Source of the DNA: Petrocella atlantisensis
Lineage (GTDB): Bacteria; Bacillota; Clostridia; Lachnospirales; Vallitaleaceae
NCBI RefSeq assembly: GCF_900538275.1
Contig: NZ_LR130778.1
Coordinates: 744,001 to 808,000, forward strand
DNA: 64,000 nucleotides
Direction of reading: 5' to 3'
The position numbers and the translations under genes were made by a program. The notes under the pieces are model-generated. The model worked only from the letters and a program-made list of their open reading frames with translations, was not told where the DNA came from and did not search any database. Shown piece by piece: positions 62,751 to 64,000 of this stretch. Numbering within the stretch: the first letter of the stretch is position 1; the number at the start of each line of letters is the position of its first letter.

Positions 62751-63296
62751 TTATAGATTAACCTTAGATCTCATTAACTCATCCCATTTCTTAAGAGTCA
62801 TTCGATATAAAGCAGCTATTGTCGCAACATTGAGATATGGATGTCCATAATGCCATGAAGTTTTATCCAACTCACTTTTAAGCATATTTTTAAATACCCC
62901 TATATCTTCCTCTTTTACATTTCGCTCTATAAATTCCTCGTTTATTGATTTACCATATATTCGTTTATACTCTTGTATTCCTTGAATGCTCCAAAATGTA
63001 TCATAAATTGAAACTTTATACGCCTTAAGCCAATCCCACATTATCTCAGTATCATTAACATTTGGATTGTCTATGTGGCATCTTTCACATAAAAGAACAT
63101 AATTAGATGGTTCATCCTTACCTCCTAATGAGTCCGGTATTATATGACATCTTTGTAATTTTCTTTTGTAACCACAACGCCAGCATCTCTCAAGTGCTTC
63201 AGAAGCATCAACACTAAAATCGCTTTCATCAATATTTGTAAACCAGTAATCAACTATATCCTCTTTCTTCGTCTTTATACTAACCTTTTTCAACAT
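62751..63296 (-). CDS. HNH endonuclease
   Basis: 181 aa. HNH/McrA-like zinc-binding nuclease motif: CWRCGYKRKLQRCHIIPDS with the catalytic His pair, LGGKDEPSNYVLLCERCHID with the Asn and final His, and two CxxC pairs. It cleaves DNA; the target is unknown. The remainder (about residues 95-181) is helical. It is flanked by a hairpin downstream of the next gene and by an AT-rich gap; it may belong with the Mrr-like gene as a defence pair or as separate cassettes. Confidence 0.88.
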   Translation of the reverse strand: MLKKVSIKTKKEDIVDYWFTNIDESDFSVDASEALERCWRCGYKRKLQRCHIIPDSLGGKDEPSNYVLLCERCHIDNPNVNDTEIMWDWLKAYKVSIYDTFWSIQGIQEYKRIYGKSINEEFIERNVKEEDIGVFKNMLKSELDKTSWHYGHPYLNVATIAALYRMTLKKWDELMRSKVNL

Positions 63297-63370
63297 TTAT
63301 AATCCATCCCTTTTTCATTTTAATATCGCTTTTATAGCACTAATCTTTTCTGTCAGATAATGTTTTCGTT

Positions 63371-63411
63371 GTTGCCGTCGTTCATACATGACGGCAACTA
63401 GCATGTTAGAT
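63371..63411. other. Hairpin with GTTAGAT box between the two nuclease genes
   Basis: GTTGCCGTC (63371-63379) and GACGGCAAC (63390-63398) form a perfect stem, followed by GTTAGAT (63405-63411), which fits the attC core GTTRRRY; its complement ATCTAAC fits RYYYAAC. Only one box is clear. Confidence 0.4.
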
Positions 63412-63445
63412 GTTGGAATCAAAATAAGTTTCCATAATCTTCAAT

Positions 63446-63991
63446 TTAATTATCATCAATTACGTCTTTTAGTTGATTAGAGTCACTTAAAGTTATGCTA
63501 CTATATGTTTCTTTTTCTACCCAACATTCTACGATTCCTGCATATTTGGGCAATATATCTGGATAGTAAATATCTTTTGCTTCTATTGTCCTAACTTCAT
63601 AAGTCATCTTACCATCAACAACTGTTATTAATGTAATCCCATGTTCTTTTGCAAATTTTAATGCCCCTCTTTGAAAACCCGACGTAGTCATCAGAATTCC
63701 TTTATTCGCACCGATTGTACGAATCTTGTCATATAGTACTTGCACCTTCTCTCGACTCACAAAACGTTTATACATTTTACATTCCACTAACGTTAGGTAT
63801 TTCGCTCCCATAAGCTCAAAGGAAATTTGTCCATCAATTTGATATTCTCCATCACTTGATTTTATAATTACATTGTGTTCAAAATTTGAGTTTGGTAAAT
63901 CCGAACTATACTCTTTGAGAATACTTAGACAAAAAACTTCAAAATCATTCGAGGACATATCTGCAAAATATTCTTCGCTTTTGTATCTCAT
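63446..63991 (-). CDS. Mrr-like restriction endonuclease
   Basis: 181 aa. PD-(D/E)XK nuclease of Mrr type: EYQIDGQISFELMGAKYLTLVECKMYK gives the catalytic Asp and E-x-K, followed by KGILMTTSGFQRGALKFAKEHGI, the conserved Mrr helix region. Such enzymes often cut modified DNA. GAGGA lies 5-6 bases before the ATG at 63991. The gene is near the window edge but appears complete. No methyltransferase partner is visible. Confidence 0.88.
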   Translation of the reverse strand: MRYKSEEYFADMSSNDFEVFCLSILKEYSSDLPNSNFEHNVIIKSSDGEYQIDGQISFELMGAKYLTLVECKMYKRFVSREKVQVLYDKIRTIGANKGILMTTSGFQRGALKFAKEHGITLITVVDGKMTYEVRTIEAKDIYYPDILPKYAGIVECWVEKETYSSITLSDSNQLKDVIDDN

Positions 63992-64000
63992 AGATTCCTC

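Noticed and set aside
43324-63991. A single defence island from the AlbA_2 regulator to the Mrr gene
   Set aside because: The 20 kb between are mostly unrelated metabolic singletons; only the last 2.5 kb group nucleases.
1-64000. tRNA, rRNA, CRISPR array, replication origin or prophage
   Set aside because: No cloverleaf, rRNA core, regular spacer array, DnaA-box cluster or phage structural genes were seen on reading both strands.

Overview
The window looks like chromosome from an anaerobic, low-G+C Gram-positive bacterium of the Clostridia. It is AT-rich with strong AGGAGG-type ribosome binding sites, SigA-like promoters, a CGAAC-N4-GTTCG LexA box, tungsten-dependent aldehyde:ferredoxin oxidoreductase metabolism, catalytic plus regulatory aspartate carbamoyltransferase, and YesM/YesN-type regulators. 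I cannot name a species. No rRNA, tRNA or CRISPR array was seen. || 0-17 kb is mostly housekeeping: an ArsR/SmtB metal sensor, a DUF2207 membrane protein, a GPH sugar symporter, a nitronate monooxygenase-like flavoprotein, an HD-GYP phosphodiesterase, pyrB-pyrI, a polar amino-acid ABC transporter behind a consensus promoter with a Fur-box-like operator, a methylenetetrahydrofolate-reductase-like protein, an ADP-ribosylglycohydrolase-like protein, an intact IS30 element inserted at a terminator, and LexA-controlled dinB. || 17-31 kb is dominated by a minus-strand tungsten enzyme cluster. In transcription order it reads tupA-tupB-tupC (tungstate uptake), moeA, a moeA-binding-protein fusion, moaA, moaC, a MOSC protein, a probable Moco/Tuco riboswitch, the AOR, strong terminators, then a radical SAM maturase, a MoaD-like sulfur carrier and a ThiF/MoeB-like E1. 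Together these would import tungstate, make the pterin, load the metal and mature one enzyme. || 31-41 kb holds an AraC regulator, a response regulator/sensor kinase/binding-protein trio laid out like HptRSA, an AfuABC-like ABC transporter and a ferritin. Substrate sensing and uptake appear coupled; hexose phosphate is my preferred guess over iron. || 41-57 kb is a field of small single-gene accessory functions: VOC proteins, GNATs, a CPBP protease, an amino-acid racemase, a Schlafen/AlbA_2 regulator with paired palindromic operators, two alpha-alpha toroid proteins and an SpoT-like HD hydrolase. It is interrupted by decayed IS elements, a methyltransferase remnant and a duplication scar. || 57-64 kb is an insertion graveyard. 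A frameshifted IS3 truncates a small membrane protein gene, and an IS110-family element sits exactly inside the Nudix box of a Nudix hydrolase gene. It ends in three minus-strand genes (unknown, HNH endonuclease, Mrr-like nuclease) separated in part by attC-like hairpins. || Small interspersed features include four copies of a TGGTTAAAGG...CCTTTAACCA inverted-repeat element and a small membrane-protein family ending in a YIEKN motif. Start sites were moved from the longest reading frame whenever a ribosome binding site clearly favoured an internal start.
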